A DNA stretch of 64,000 nucleotides from contig ML677465.1 in the NCBI GenBank assembly GCA_007922305.1, forward strand, positions 413,873-477,872, read 5' to 3'. A program made the position numbers and the translations under genes. Below the pieces are notes generated by a model. It had not been told where the DNA came from, searched no databases, and worked only from the letters and a program-made list of their open reading frames with translations. Below, in pieces: positions 45,935 through 57,065 of the stretch. Position 1 is the stretch's first letter. Each line of letters starts with the position of its first letter. The stretch is from Dermatemys mawii (taxonomy: Eukaryota; Chordata; Testudines; Dermatemydidae).

Positions 45935-47406
45935 TTATGGCTGCTGGGACTTTGGGGATGTGGCAGTGAGTACTGTAGACAGTACTGTATGTCCTACTAT
46001 GGTGTCTGCCATGGTATCCTGCGTGATAGCATAGTGTTCGGTAAACGTGTGTTCAGATGACCACGTGGCCGCCTTACAGATATCAGCAATGGGTACTTTA
46101 TGGAGGAAGGCAACACATGTTGACATAGCTCGAGTAGAATGAGTTCTGATGGCTTTGGGTGGTTGAGCATTGTGAATGTGGTAATAGGATCTGATGCAGT
46201 CAGAGATCCACTTGGAGAGGCATTGCTTAGAGATAGCTGCAGCTTTCAGTCTCTTGGTAGTGGAGACAAATAGTCACGAGGTCTTATGAAATGGTTTAGT
46301 CTGTCTAAATAAAAGGTAATTGCTCATCTGATGTCGAGGTATGTAGAGTTGCCTCGTGTGGAGTTTTGTGAGGTTTGAGATAGATAGAATGTAGGCAAGC
46401 ATATCGATTGGTTAAGGTGGACACCACCTGAGGGAGAAATGTAGGGTGTGGTCACAGGATAACTTTGTCTTTAGAAAAGATTGTGTAGGGAGGGCAGGCC
46501 ATCAGTGCACTTATTTCCGTAGTCTCCTTGCTGAAGCTATAGCAATCAAGAAAGCTACCTTCATGGACATGTGAAGAAGAGATGCGGTAGCCAAGGGCTC
46601 GAATGGAGGTTTCATAAGACTGCAAAGAACGAGACTAAGATTCCATGCAGCTGCAGATGTTTAAAGCTCAGTGGAGAGATTTGTAGGCCCGTGAGGAAGC
46701 GTTTTATGCTTTCTTGTGGTGGGCAAAGAGTGCATAGCTGTCTAAGAAATCATGGCAGCTGGTGAGGGCTGTGAGGTGTACTCTGATGGAGCTGAGTGAG
46801 AGTCCATCCTGTTAATTTCGAAAGGTAGTCCAGGATGTTAGGGAGGCTCACAGAATGGGGTGTTAAGTGTTTATGTGAACACCACAGGGAGAAGCACTTC
46901 CATTGCTGCAGGTAAGTTTTATGAGTGGAGTCTTTTCTACTGTGCAGGAAGACATATTGGACTTGCTTAGAACAGGCTAATTCGTGGGTCTGGAACCACG
47001 AAAGGAACCATGCTGTCAGGTGGAGCTTCGGGACCTGAGGGTAAAGAATTCGCCTGTTGTCCTGAGAAAGCAGCTCTGGTCTGCTGGGGAGAGTCTGTGG
47101 AGGACGGGTGCACATGTGGAGTAGATAAGGATACCATGGCTGTCTCAGCCAAGCCAGGGCAATAAGTATGACCCGGGCCTTGTCATCTCCGATCGTGCGA
47201 AGAGCCCTCTGTATCAGAAGGATCGGTGGAAAGGCGTACATGAGAGAGTTGTTCCACGGGATGAGGAATGTGTCTCCAAAGGATGCAGTCCCGAATCCTG
47301 CTCTGGAGCAAAGTAGGTGGCATTTGCAATTCTGGGTTGGGGCAAAGAGGTCTATTGATGGGGTGCCCCAGTGGGAAAAGAGCTGTTGTAATATTGCGGG
47401 ATGCAA
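45935..47406 (-). pseudogene. DIRS tyrosine recombinase, broken
   Basis: The frame 47406-46750 contains the RNase H/recombinase junction and SRKDSTHKTYLQQWKCFSLW, then NILDYLSKLTG, the N-terminal SAM-like domain. The C-terminal active-site part is in another frame at 46126-45935, with DICKAATWSSEHTFTEHYAI, where the Tyr of HYAI is the expected nucleophile. The central segment with the catalytic Arg and HxxR is frameshifted. DIRS recombinases insert circular cDNA. Confidence 0.75.
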
Positions 47407-47445
47407 TTCCCATTCATGTTCTGTAAAGAAGGTCTGCGGAGTGCG

Positions 47446-48870
47446 TCAGCAGTAGTGTTGTGACAGCCGGGTAGGTATGAAGCAATAATTTGTATATGGT
47501 GTTGCATGCATCAATTCCACAACCGGATGGTCTCCATGCATAGGGAGTGTGATCGTGCTCCCTCCGTCTGTTGATGTAAACATACAGGCTCTATTATCCG
47601 TTAGGACCTGGATAGATTTGCCCTTTATGAGGGGAAGAAAGTGAAGGCAGGCTTGTCTCACTGCTCTGAGCTCTAGGAGATTTATGTGTAGGCACATCTC
47701 TGGTGTGGACCAGTGGCCTTGGGCCTTGTGTACCCCCAGATGTGCTCCCCAACTGATCAGGAAGGCATTCGTGGTGAGCATGAGCATCGGGGATCGCTGC
47801 TGGAAGGGAACGCCCATGCAGAGGTTTTCTGGTCTTGTCCACCATTGTAGGGAAGCTAGTACGTTTGCTGGAGGAGTTATCAGCATACAGAAGCTGTGCC
47901 TGCTGGGTTTGTAGTTGGAGTTGAGCGAGTCCTGAAGACATCTCATGTGCATCCTGGCGTACTTGACAATGAAGGTGGTGGCTGCCATGCGGCCAAGGAG
48001 CTGTAGGCAAATTCTTGCCTGTATCCTGGGACGAACAGAGATTGTGCATATGAGATGTGTGATTGCGAGGAATGTGTGGTGTGGGAGCGAGGTTCTGGTT
48101 TGAATTGAGTTCAGGTGAGCTCCAATGAATTCAATCTGCTGTATACGTGTCAGGGTGGATTTTTGGATATTTGCAGGCCTAAGATGTGGAAGAGGGAGAC
48201 AACGAAATGAGTAGCTTGTAGCATCTCGACGTATGAGTTGCCTTTGATGAAGCAATTGTCTAGGTAGGGGAAAGTATAATCCCGTGTCTGCAGAGATAGG
48301 CCACAACAATGGCTAGGGTCTTGGAGAATACTCTCAGTGCTATGAAGAGTCCGAAAGGGAGTACCCTGTATTGAAAATGATCGTGACTGATTGTGAATTG
48401 TAGGAAGCATCTGTAGGGTGGATGACTGGATATATGAAAATAGGTGTCCTATAGGTGTCCTGTAGGTCGAGGGCTACGAACCAGTCCCCTTGGTCCAGCG
48501 CAGGTATTACTGTGCCCAGTGTGACCATCCTGAATTTCTGTACCCTTATGAATTTGTTCAGTCAGCGTAGATCTAGTATAGGCCTCCAACCCCCTGTCTT
48601 TTTCTGGGTCCAAAAGTAGTGGAAGTAGAACCCTTTCCCTCGATGTTGTGTCGGCACAGGTTCCACTATGCCTAGCTGTAGAAGGTGAGCCACTTCTATG
48701 CAAAGTAGGTGCTCGTGAGAGGGGTCTCTGAAGAAGGACAGGGAAGGGTAGGAGGGTAGGATATAAAAGGGATGGAGTAACCAGACTGGACTATTTCTAG
48801 GACCCAATAGTCTTGTGTAATCTGCTGCCAGGCATGTTGAAAAACCTGGAGGCGGTGGCCAACTGGGCAA
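47446..48870 (-). pseudogene. DIRS reverse transcriptase and RNase H, broken
   Basis: Frames at 48870-48562 (LLQLGIVEPVPTQHRGKGFY, KKTGGWRPILDLR), 48528-48340 (DQGDWFVALDLQDTY) and 48410-48150 (FPYLDNCFIKG) are successive RT blocks. YLDN replaces the catalytic YLDD. Frame 48309-47446 continues with HINLLELRAVRQACLHFLPL and IQVLTDNRACMF, the RNase H core, where the usual TDA near its start reads TNA. These changes and the frameshifts indicate an inactive copy. Confidence 0.8.
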
Positions 48871-49039
48871 GTAGGTGGTGGGGTCAAGGGGTGGTCATGC
48901 AGACCAATCAACCAAGGCTTCAGAATTGTTGTTTATTTCCCGATGGGTGGGAGGTAGTTGTTTGTGCTTGGTTTTGTGTGTGCCTAGGAGGTCTAGCACA
49001 ATTCCTGGTTATATTGTATGGTCTGGGCTGAGGCTGGTG

Positions 49040-50371
49040 CTACTGCTGTGTGCATGGCCTCTGATAAGGTTGACACCGTTGTCTCCTGGGAAGGGATGGG
49101 TAAATACCCAAGGAGTGCAGGGTCACTCTAGAGTTTTTCATGGTGTGAAAGACTTTGTTGGTTTTCTTGGAAAAGAGTTTATTGTTATCAAAGAGGAGGT
49201 CCTCCACTTTGGTCTGCAGGTCTTTGGGGATCCCGGATGCAGACAGCCAGGAAGATCTGTGCATAATCACTGCAGTCGCAGTAGTGCGGGCTGCTGTGTT
49301 CGCCATGTCTAGAGATGCTCTTAGGGCCGTTCTGGAGACCAATTGGCCCTCGACGAGGACTGACAAAGTCTGCTCTCCTGTCCTCTGGGACATGGAAGGT
49401 AAAATCAAGGAGTTTATTGTAGTTATCGAAGTTGTAGCTTGCAAGTAGGGCAGAATAATTTTCAATTCTGAACTGCAGAGTGGAGGAGGTATATATGCCT
49501 TGCGGCCCAAGACATCAAGGCGTTTGAGGCCCGTCTTGTGGGGTGGGCCAGTAGTGTGGCTGTTTTGTCCTTTGTGTCGCTGCATCCACTACAAGAGAAT
49601 TTGTTTGTGGATGAGAGAATAAAAAGTCTATGTCCTTAGCAGGAACATAATATTTACGTTCAGCCTTTTTGCAAGTTGGTAGGAGAGGCTGGGGTCTGCC
49701 AGAGAGCATCAGCTGGTTCTAGGAGTGCTTCATTTATGGGAAGTGCGATCTTTCAGGGTGCAGAGGGTTGGAGGATTTTGAGGAGTCTGTGTTCTGTCTC
49801 CTGGACCTTCTCTAAAGGGATGTCTTGGCTTAGTGCCACCCTCCTGAAAAGTTCTTAGAATTGTTTAAAGTTGTCCATATTCTGTGGAGGCAGAGGCAGG
49901 AGGGCTTCCTCTGAAGCTGATGGAGAGTTAGGAGTCGGTGGATCAGGATATGGCCCATAGACCATGTCTTCACAGGGGAGTTCAGGCACTCTAAAAGTAG
50001 ACGGAGCTAGAAATAGAGGCGCAGAAGGAGCTTGTGGTCTGCTGGAAGAAGCATGAGGGCAAGGGGCAGTAGGAGCTGCCCAAGGGTACCACTGAGGCCA
50101 AGGCACAGGATAGGAAAAGTTAGGTGCTGCCCACAGAGGCCAGGGGAGGGAGTGAAGAAGGGAAACTGAGGCTGGTGGCTGTGAGCTGTGATCTGAGGTG
50201 GAGGAGGAGAGGCAGGTAGGAGGAACTCTGCCTGCTGCTGCATCTCAGGGTCTCTGTCAGTTAAGTTAGCCAAAGGGGAGAGCAGCTGGTCAGAGAGTGA
50301 GCCCTGTGTGCCGAGAAGTGGAGAGTTAGGCTCAGGTGCCACTGAGGGACTGGTCCTGACCTAGGAAAAAC
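49040..50371 (-). pseudogene. DIRS Gag, C-terminal part, broken
   Basis: Frames 49585-49040 and 50342-50007 carry Pro/Gln-rich sequence and DMANTAARTTATAVIMHRSS, a segment typical of DIRS Gag-like proteins before the RT. The region is separated from its N-terminal part by the nested element. Confidence 0.55.
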
Positions 50372-52128
50372 GGGTTACTTACCTGTAACTGTTGTTCTTC
50401 GAGATGTGTTGCTCATATGCATTCCAGTTAGGTGTGCACGCGCCATGTGCACGGCTGCCGGAAGATTTTTCCCTTAGCAACAGCCTGGGTCGGCTAGGGA
50501 GCCCCCTGGAGTGGCGCCGTTATGGTGCCGTATATATACCCCTGCTGACCCTGCCCCCCCCCCCCTCAGTTCCTCTTGCCGGCAGATCCGACAGCGGGGA
50601 AGGAGGGGGGGTCTGGAATGGATATGAGCAACACATCTCAAAGAACGACAGTTACAGGTAAGTAACCCGTTTTTCTTCTTCGAGTGCTTGCTCATATTCA
50701 TTCCAGTTAGGTGACTGCTAGCCCTACCTAGGAGGAGGGGTCGGATCGACCAACCACTGAGCAGAGGACCGCCGAGCCGAACGCTGCATCTTCCCTGGAC
50801 TGCTGGACAATGGCGTAGTGCGCGGTGAAGGTATGGATGGAGGACCAGGTGGCTGCCCTGCAGATGTCCTGGATCGAATCCCGTTCCTGGAAGGCCGCTG
50901 AGGAGGCTTGTGCCCTCGTGGAGTGTGCCGTTATCTGCTCCGTGGATTTCCCTGCTAGCTCATAGCAGGTACGGCTACACGCGGTTATCCAGGAGGAGAG
51001 GCGCTGTGCTGAGATCCGCTGCCCCTTCATCCGGTCCGCTACGGCAACGAAGAGTTGTGTTGACTTCCTAAAGGGCTTTGTCCGTTCTAAATAAAATGCA
51101 AGAGCTCTGCGAACGTTGAGCGTGTGCAATTGTTGTTCTCTACGGGAGGTGTGGGTACGCGGGGGCTGGGCTGTCGGCGGCTCGGTGAGCGCGATGAGAT
51201 CCCGTGCAGCTGCAAAGGTCTCCAGTGTTGAGGGAAGGTGCTGCTGTACCGGGGCCCTAGGCGGCAAGTCTAGGCACACCAGACTCGACGGGACCTGCCT
51301 AGGTGCCGGAGTCAACGGGGCCGGTGCCGGTGGGAGTTGCCCGGAGCGCTCCCCCACGGGACGCTGCTCTACAGGTGCCGAGGCGGCCGTAACGGTTGGC
51401 GGCGCCATCGGCTTCTTCTTTCTATGCACCGGTGAATGAGACCGGTGCCGGGGCGCCGGCTTCGGTGCCACAGAAGCTTGCAGAGTCGGCACCGATGAAG
51501 GGGCGCTCTTCTCCGAGAAGCCGGACACTGACGGTGCCGGGGCCAGGGCCGGGGCCAGGGCCAGGGCCGCTTCCATCAGGAGTTGCTTTAAACGAAAGTC
51601 TCTCTCCTTCTTGGTGCGCGGCCGGAAGCTCCTGCAGATTTTGCACCTGGCAGCTTCCTGCGCTTCACCCAGGCACTTGAGGCACGATTCGTGTGGGTCG
51701 CCCATTGGCATAGGCTTCCCACACAACGAACAAGGCTTAAAGCCCGGAGCCTTGGGCATAAGTGCCCTGGCTCCCGCGGGAGGGAGAAAACCCCCCGACT
51801 AACTAGTACTACTATCTAACAAAATTAACAGCTAAGAACTATAAACTATGAACTATGTACAGAACTATTTGCAAGGAATACAGAAGCTAAAGGGAGACGG
51901 AGGTCAGAGGACTGAGCTCCAAAGTTCCAGCAACCGTCACGGGCGGTAAGAAGGAACTGAGGGAGGGGTGGGTCGGCAGGGGGATATATGCGGCACCATA
52001 ACGGCACCACTCCAGGGGGCTCCTTAGCTGATCCAGCCTGTTGCTAAGGGAAAAACCTTCCGGCAGCCGTGCACGTGGCACGTGCACACCTAACTGGAAT
52101 GCATATGAGCAAGCACTCGAAGAAGAAC
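50372..52128 (-). mobile_element. Internally deleted DIRS element nested in the larger DIRS
   Basis: The inverted ends are GGTTACTTACCTGTAACTGT / GCTCATATGCATTCCAGTTA on the left and ACTGGAATGCATATGAGCAA / CACTCGAAGAAGAACTGTTG on the right. An internal end copy is at about 50600-50715. The element is about 1.76 kb, far shorter than full-length DIRS. It lacks RT and RNase H and carries one open frame. Confidence 0.85.
50728..51759 (-). CDS. Gag/tyrosine-recombinase fusion of the deleted DIRS element, intact 343 codons
   Basis: Residues 1-60 hold three Cys pairs (C10/C13, C26/C29, C39/C42), a zinc-binding arrangement also seen in the outer element's Gag. Residues 65-205 are Ala/Pro-rich. From about residue 211 the protein changes to recombinase sequence: LNVRRALAFYLERTKPFR, then RISAQRLSSWITACSR, then AHSTR (H279/R282, the HxxR box), DICRAATWSSIHTFTAHYAI (Y315, the expected nucleophile) and a short tail. 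RT, RNase H and the recombinase N-terminal half, including the region that carries the first catalytic Arg, are absent, so activity is unlikely. The frame has no stop or shift, unlike the host copy. It may be a young deletion derivative mobilised in trans; that is inference. Confidence 0.8.
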   Translation of the reverse strand: MPKAPGFKPCSLCGKPMPMGDPHESCLKCLGEAQEAARCKICRSFRPRTKKERDFRLKQLLMEAALALAPALAPAPSVSGFSEKSAPSSVPTLQASVAPKPAPRHRSHSPVHRKKKPMAPPTVTAASAPVEQRPVGERSGQLPPAPAPLTPAPRQVPSSLVCLDLPPRAPVQQHLPSTLETFAAARDLIALTEPPTAQPPRTHTSRREQQLHTLNVRRALAFYLERTKPFRKSTQLFVAVADRMKGQRISAQRLSSWITACSRTCYELAGKSTEQITAHSTRAQASSAAFQERDSIQDICRAATWSSIHTFTAHYAIVQQSREDAAFGSAVLCSVVGRSDPSS

Positions 52129-52297
52129 TGTTGTTGCTGCTCCCTGGGCTGTGATTCAGAAGCGTGCACAGACTTTTTTGTTTGGCTTTTCCCGGTGCCA
52201 GTGTAGCTCGTCTGTGCCTGTGGGAGTTCTGCTCCTATCGGAGCAGCAGGCAGGCTCAGTGCTGATATTCTTTTCAGCACCAGGGCAGAGCGTGCTG

Positions 52298-52804
52298 TCA
52301 GCACTGGGTCATTTTCGGTGCCAAGGGGGCCTTCCCGGTTCGGGAAGTCGGGTCCCTACCTCTGCACTCTGTGGGAGCTGTGGCTGAGGTGCTGGGATGG
52401 TCAGAGGCACCTGCCTTTAGGGCTGTCAGCACTGAGGGTAAGGATCTAGCAGGAGACCCTTTCCCCTTGTGAAAGTCTCTGCACGGAGACAGTTGGACTT
52501 CCTGCCTCTTCGCCTGAGGGTGAAGCCGTGCTCCCAGTTGGTTCGGATCTGGTGGGGAGCGTGAGGGAGAGGGTTGGTCATTGCCTGTCTCCAGAGGCAG
52601 CTGTAGAGATTTCTGCATGAGAAGCATTTTCAGCCACAAGTCCCTGTCACAACGAGCCCTGGTTTTGAGGCTCGTACAATGGACACACTTGGCAGGGGTG
52701 TGTGTCTCGCAGAGGCACTTCACCCAGTGTGAGTGTCCATTGGACTTTGGCATCGAGTCTTGGCAGGAAGCGCATTTCTTGAATCCTGAAGCCCCTGGCA
52801 TCAC
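52298..52804 (-). pseudogene. DIRS Gag, N-terminal part of the outer element
   Basis: The frame opens with MMPGASGFKKCASC and continues with KCLCETHTPAKCVHC. This is the same Cys-pair arrangement as in the nested copy, followed by a basic, Pro/Ser-rich region. The frame ends at a stop near 52298, before the nested insertion, so the protein is truncated. Confidence 0.65.
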
Positions 52805-53180
52805 TGCACTAGGAACGCCAGGGAGAGTGTCTCAGCGGGAGACAAATGTGAGGAAAAAAAGTGGGTTTTTTAAGTCAAGTAACTTTTCTAAAGGAAGGGA
52901 AACAACTGATTGTTACTAACTCTTTCTATATTCTTTGTAATTGTTTCCTTCAGAGAGCAGGGAAGAGGATCAACACTGTCCCAAGTCCCATCTTCAGCTG
53001 AGGACAGTTGAGAAGGAACCAAGGGGGACGCGCACACTCAGGCAGACTCTAATGAGACTGCGAGACACCAGCTGAGCATGTGCATCTCGACTAAGCACTG
53101 CTACCGAAGATCTCCAAACAACGGCGCCGGGACACACCGTCACCTGGAGTGGAGCACCCACAGGGACAGCACTTGAAGAA

Positions 53181-54300
53181 CTGAAGGGTTCAGAGGATGT
53201 GGCCCTGTTGGTCTAATTAGAGCTGCTTTCGGCTAATTTTCAAAGGTAAACCAGTCAGAAGCAAGTTGGATGGATGAGGGGCACTACCAGTGCTGGTGGG
53301 TGGCAGCTCGTAAACACTAGTCTCCCCGTGTAGCTAGACAGGGCTCAGATATTGCAGCGCCTAGTTTGAGAGGCAGCTTCTCTCTGGCCCAAAACTGAAA
53401 AGGACAGAAACTGAGTGCGGTCCTTAAAGACAGCAGCTTCAACTGACCCTCCCAGTCTGGAGCTCGTTCCTTCTCAGAGGAGACTCAGAGCTCTATTCCT
53501 GACTCTGCCACAGCCTTCATGTGACACCTTGGGCAAGCCACTTCTTCTCTCTGGGCCTAGTGCTCAGAGCCCTTTGTTCCTCTCCACCTTTGTCTGTCTT
53601 GTCTATTTAGATTTCAGCTCTCCATGTCACAGACGGTATCCTGTTAGGTATCTATATAGCAGCCAGCCAATGGGTGACCTCGCCTGGAGCTTTGAGACAC
53701 TACAAACAAATGTAATAATTCCATTTGCTCTGTCCTGTAACTCGCATAGGCTGGACAACTTCCCCTAGGTCTAGTACATAGGGAAAAGGGTCAGCCCACA
53801 GGGAGAGAGTTATATTGACAAAGTTGGAAAGGGGTTTCCCACCAGGGCTCCATGATGCTTTGGACCTTCTATTTCCCTAGCGTCTCCCCACCCCATGGTG
53901 AGGGCTTGCAGGTGTGGTCAAGAATTAAAGGGATTCCCTAGGGCTTGCAAATGACTATGGTATTAAGCACCCATCACTGCAGTGGGGGCTGTGGCTTGGC
54001 CCATCAAATCATGATGGTTTGACTCCAATATAATTGCTGTGGTTTTAGCAGCTCCCTCTTGTTTAATGGGAAAGCACATGGGACAGTTTGCTAGTTACAC
54101 AACAGTCCAGCAACCCCTGCTATGCCCCATATGTCTCTTCCCCCCAGGTCTGTAGAGGGAGGGAGAATGCCAGCCTGAGTCCCAATGTTTGTCCCCACAA
54201 GGGAGCTCTGTGCTCAGCCTAGCTCAAACCCATTTAACCATCTGAGGCCAACACCACGGCTGGACAGGGCTGACAGCACTTAGGGTAAAGGGGGTTTTAC
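53181..54300. other. DOCK intron; MIR-like SINE trace, otherwise nothing
   Basis: GACTCTGCCACAGCCTTCAT and CACCTTGGGCAAGCCACTTC near 53500-53545 match MIR-type SINE sequence. No other feature is bounded. Confidence 0.45.
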
Positions 54301-54428
54301 CTTCTGGGCTTTGTACAGCACCTCCAGGATATTGCTGAGTAGCTCAATGCAAGCCTCCTCCTCCTCTCCCTTCTCAATCAGCTCCCTGAGGATGGGGATT
54401 GTAGTATGCAGCAGCATCTCTCGACACT
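54301..54428 (-). CDS. DOCK: DOCK-A-type guanine-nucleotide exchange factor, exon (128 nt)
   Basis: The acceptor TCTGTGCAG precedes AGTGTCGAG and the donor is AAG|GTAAAA. G from the previous exon plus AG gives Glu, then CREMLLHTTIPILRELIEK, GEEEEACIELLSN and ILEVLYKAQK. DOCK1 and DOCK2 have E-C-R-(D/E)-(I/V)-L-L-P and L-L-(S/N)-x-I-L-E-V-L at this place, so the exon lies in the helical linker between DHR1 and DHR2. It ends in phase 0 and continues with the exon at 36964 across a 17.2-kb intron that holds the DIRS elements. HTT in place of the usual Pro after CREMLL and the Glu run are unusual. Confidence 0.88.
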
Positions 54429-54449
54429 CTGCACAGACAGACAGAGATT

Positions 54450-55077
54450 AGTTGTCTTCAATCCGGCTTCATACCTCTGGAGGGACTTTTGCTACAAACT
54501 GAAGCTTTCAGCAAAGGACTAAAGGACTCATCCCAGCTGTGGATGTTTGTACTCCAGAGACTTGATTTGAACCTGCAGTTTATTCTACCACTGCTGAAGC
54601 CTGAACCAAGAACTTTTCCATTACTGCATGTAATTGATCCCATTGAACCAATTCTAGCTCTCACCTGGATCTTTTTCCTTTTATGAATAAACCTTTAGAT
54701 TTTAGATTCTAAAGGGTCGGCAACAGCGTGATTTGTGGGTAAGATCTGATTTGTATATTCACCTGGGTCTGGGGCTTGGTCCTTTGGGATTGGGAGAACC
54801 TTTGTCTTTTATTGGGGTGTTGGTTTTCATTACCAGACATCCCCATAACGAGTGGCTGCTGGTGGTGATACTGGGACACTGGAGTGTCTAAGGGAATTAA
54901 TTGCTTGTGTGACTTGTGGTGTTAGCCAGTGGGGCGAAACCAAAGTCTTTTCTGTTTGGCTGCTTTGGTTTGCCTTAGAAGTGGAAAACCCAGCCTTGGG
55001 ATGTAACTGCCCTGCTTGAAGCAATTTGTCCTGAACTGGCACTCTCAGTTGGGTCCCGCCAGGAACAGGACCATTAC
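54450..55077 (+). repeat. Interspersed repeat, probable LTR, between DOCK exons
   Basis: ATGAATAAACCTTTAGATTT, GTGATTTGTGGGTAAGATCT and GGCACTCTCAGTTGGGTCCC blocks are shared by a turtle repeat that I recognise, with AATAAA giving the orientation. The ends are not confirmed by a flank duplication. Confidence 0.45.
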
Positions 55078-55397
55078 ACCTTCCTTTCTGATTCCATAGG
55101 CCAGGTGACTAATACATTGTTACCTTGTTTTGGAAAGGCTGTCTGGGGACACTGGAAAGACTCAGAGCATTACACTCTGACAGGGCATGGGAATCTGGCT
55201 TGGCTGGATTTACCGCCGGGAGCCATGGAGAGAGAGGGACTGCAGGTGCTCAAAGGCCCAGTCTTGGAGACCATGGGCTTGCCCTGTGAATTGTGTGGGT
55301 TCTCGAGACCTGGCACACTAACAGGGTCACTGCCAAGGGCATAGATAAGACCCCGTGGATCCATGATGGGGGGCTCCCCTTGATGTCCTCCACTTAC
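55078..55397. other. DOCK intron; nothing recognised
   Basis: The sequence runs from the probable LTR up to the donor CATAG|GTAAG of the next exon on the - strand. No repeat is seen. Confidence 0.4.
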
Positions 55398-55504
55398 CAT
55401 AGGACTGGAAGATCTTGCTGTTGACGATGTCTCTCAGGGACTGCAGCTTCTGTTTGAGCAGGCGCTGAGGGGGCAGGTTCCCAATGAAATCCCGCAGCAA
55501 GGAC
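55398..55504 (-). CDS. DOCK: DOCK-A-type guanine-nucleotide exchange factor, exon (107 nt)
   Basis: The acceptor TGGGCTTTAG precedes GTCCTTGC and the donor is TATG|GTAAGT. GG from the previous exon plus G gives Gly. The frame reads SLLRDFIGNLPPQRLLKQKL, then QSLRDIVNSKIFQSY, and leaves G to form the Glu codon with the next exon. DOCK-A members have an x-F-x-x-x-I-P-x-x-x-L-x-x-Q-K-(L/V) segment followed by E-I-V-x-S-x-(L/I)-F here. Phase matches on both sides, which is the strongest evidence that these four segments form one transcript. Confidence 0.87.
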
Positions 55505-55881
55505 CTAAAGCCCAGATGCAAGGGGACTTGGTTAGGTGTAAAATCTCCAGAATAGGGATGGAATAGGGACAATCCCAGGGACCTTCAAGTTACAAAGGTT
55601 TCTTTCTCCCTGCTGGGTGTATACTCCAGCCCAACTCTCTCACTGCAGAGTCAACACAGATAAGAAGAGAGGGAGCTATTCCTCCTTGGGTATCAGCCCC
55701 AGGGCTGTATATCAAGTTCCAGTCAGTGGCAGCTACACAAGACACTGAAGACCCGTGGGCTCCACAGGTATTCCTGATGGCAGCAGCTGAGCTGTGGAAT
55801 TTTTTAATTGATAATGATATGCAAGACAGATAAACCCCAGGGAAAGTTCTAAGAGCAGGTACTGAGAAAGGGTTTATGTAC
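55505..55881. other. DOCK intron; nothing recognised
   Basis: It ends with GTAC, half of the target duplication of the next LTR. Confidence 0.5.
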
Positions 55882-56543
55882 TGTGACAAAGCTCTATCCT
55901 TATTTTCGTGGATTCTGCGTTTCCTGGCAGATTTCACTAGCCTCAGAGGCTCACTGAGACCCTCCACGGAGCCCTTCTCTCTCTAGAGACAAGGTCACAG
56001 CCTATTGAGCCATTTTCATCATAAGCCAGTGAGGAGAAGCTATCCTTCCTGGCACAGTCTCTGTTGTCTCCCAGTCTCAGTGATTAATTAGGGGAGGCAG
56101 AAATGGGGGAGCCTGGGCCCGCCCTCTACTCCGGGCTCCAGCCCAGGGACCCTAATAGTATCAGCTAAGATGACTGACCTTTTATCCACAAAACACAATA
56201 CAATTCCCTGGGCTACTTCCCCACAGCAGTCCCCGTTTCTTCAAACTCCACTTCACCCTTACCTCAGGGCCTCCTTCCTTCAGTATGATATGTTGTCTAT
56301 CACTCAGTCTCACCAACAGCACAACTTCCTTCCACAGCTCCTGACACCCACACCCACCTGACTAAATGGAAGGCTTTTATCTGGTTTCAGCCAGTCCCTG
56401 ATTGGCTTCAGGTGTCCCAATCAGGCTAGCTGTTTCTACTAATTTCTAGAAGGTTCCAGTGGTACCAGGGATTTGTTTAGCCTGAGACTCACATGTCTGT
56501 TCTTCAGCACTTTCCTATAGCCATCTGGCCTTGCCCCATCACA
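55882..56543 (-). mobile_element. Solo LTR, family 2, with 4-bp target duplication
   Basis: The ends are TGTGACAAAGCTC and TTGCCCCATCACA. GTAC lies on both sides (55878-55881 and 56544-56547). On the - strand a TATA-like GATAAAAGCC follows the start, which supports that orientation. There is no internal coding region. Confidence 0.8.
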
Positions 56544-57065
56544 GTACCATTTGAGCACACTTAAAATTTACACAGTCTCTTTTTTAGTCAACCAATCTCA
56601 CTTGGATTCAGCAACAACCCCACTCCTCCTACCACAACTCCTGCCATATGGCTGCAGTATTTCCATCCCCACATAGCAAACAGTGCAATAGCCACGCGCT
56701 GGGAGGCCCTTTCCTGGGAGAATCGTCTGTCTTCACCGTCATCTTATTTCCTTTGCCCCAGTTCAGAATTATTGCTTTTGTTTCAGTTACACCAGGCCTT
56801 TGTCCTCCACGCTTGTCCCTGTGCTCACTCTCACTGATCCTGCAGTGTTAATTTACTGACATCACCTTTAAATCCCCATCAGTGGAATGTGATGTCACAA
56901 ATGCAGGATGAGGGCATCACTGCAGGACTATTGGGGAGGTGAGCCTGGGAGGCAGGGAGTGAAACAGACATAGAGGACACCCTTTACAAATACACATGCC
57001 ACTCTATGGAGAGAGCATGACCAAGCGTGGGGCACTGGCTGAAAGAAGTTGAAAGTGTCCCTTAC
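56544..57065. other. DOCK intron; nothing recognised
   Basis: The right edge is the GTAAG donor (CTTAC on the + strand, 57061-57065) of the next exon. Confidence 0.5.

Larger units (their letters stand above)
45546..53180 (-). mobile_element. DIRS-type tyrosine-recombinase retrotransposon, degraded, with a nested second DIRS
   Basis: The ends carry inverted repeats: TTCTTCAAGATGTGTGTCCC and GTGGGTGCTCCACTCCAGGT at the left, and TGGAGTGGAGCACCCACAGG then CACTTGAAGAACTGAAG at the right. A further copy of the end sequence lies internally near 45800-45930, as expected for split repeats of DIRS elements. On the - strand the order is Gag, reverse transcriptase, RNase H and tyrosine recombinase, all broken by stops and shifts. 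A second element interrupts it at about 50372-52128. Confidence 0.85.
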
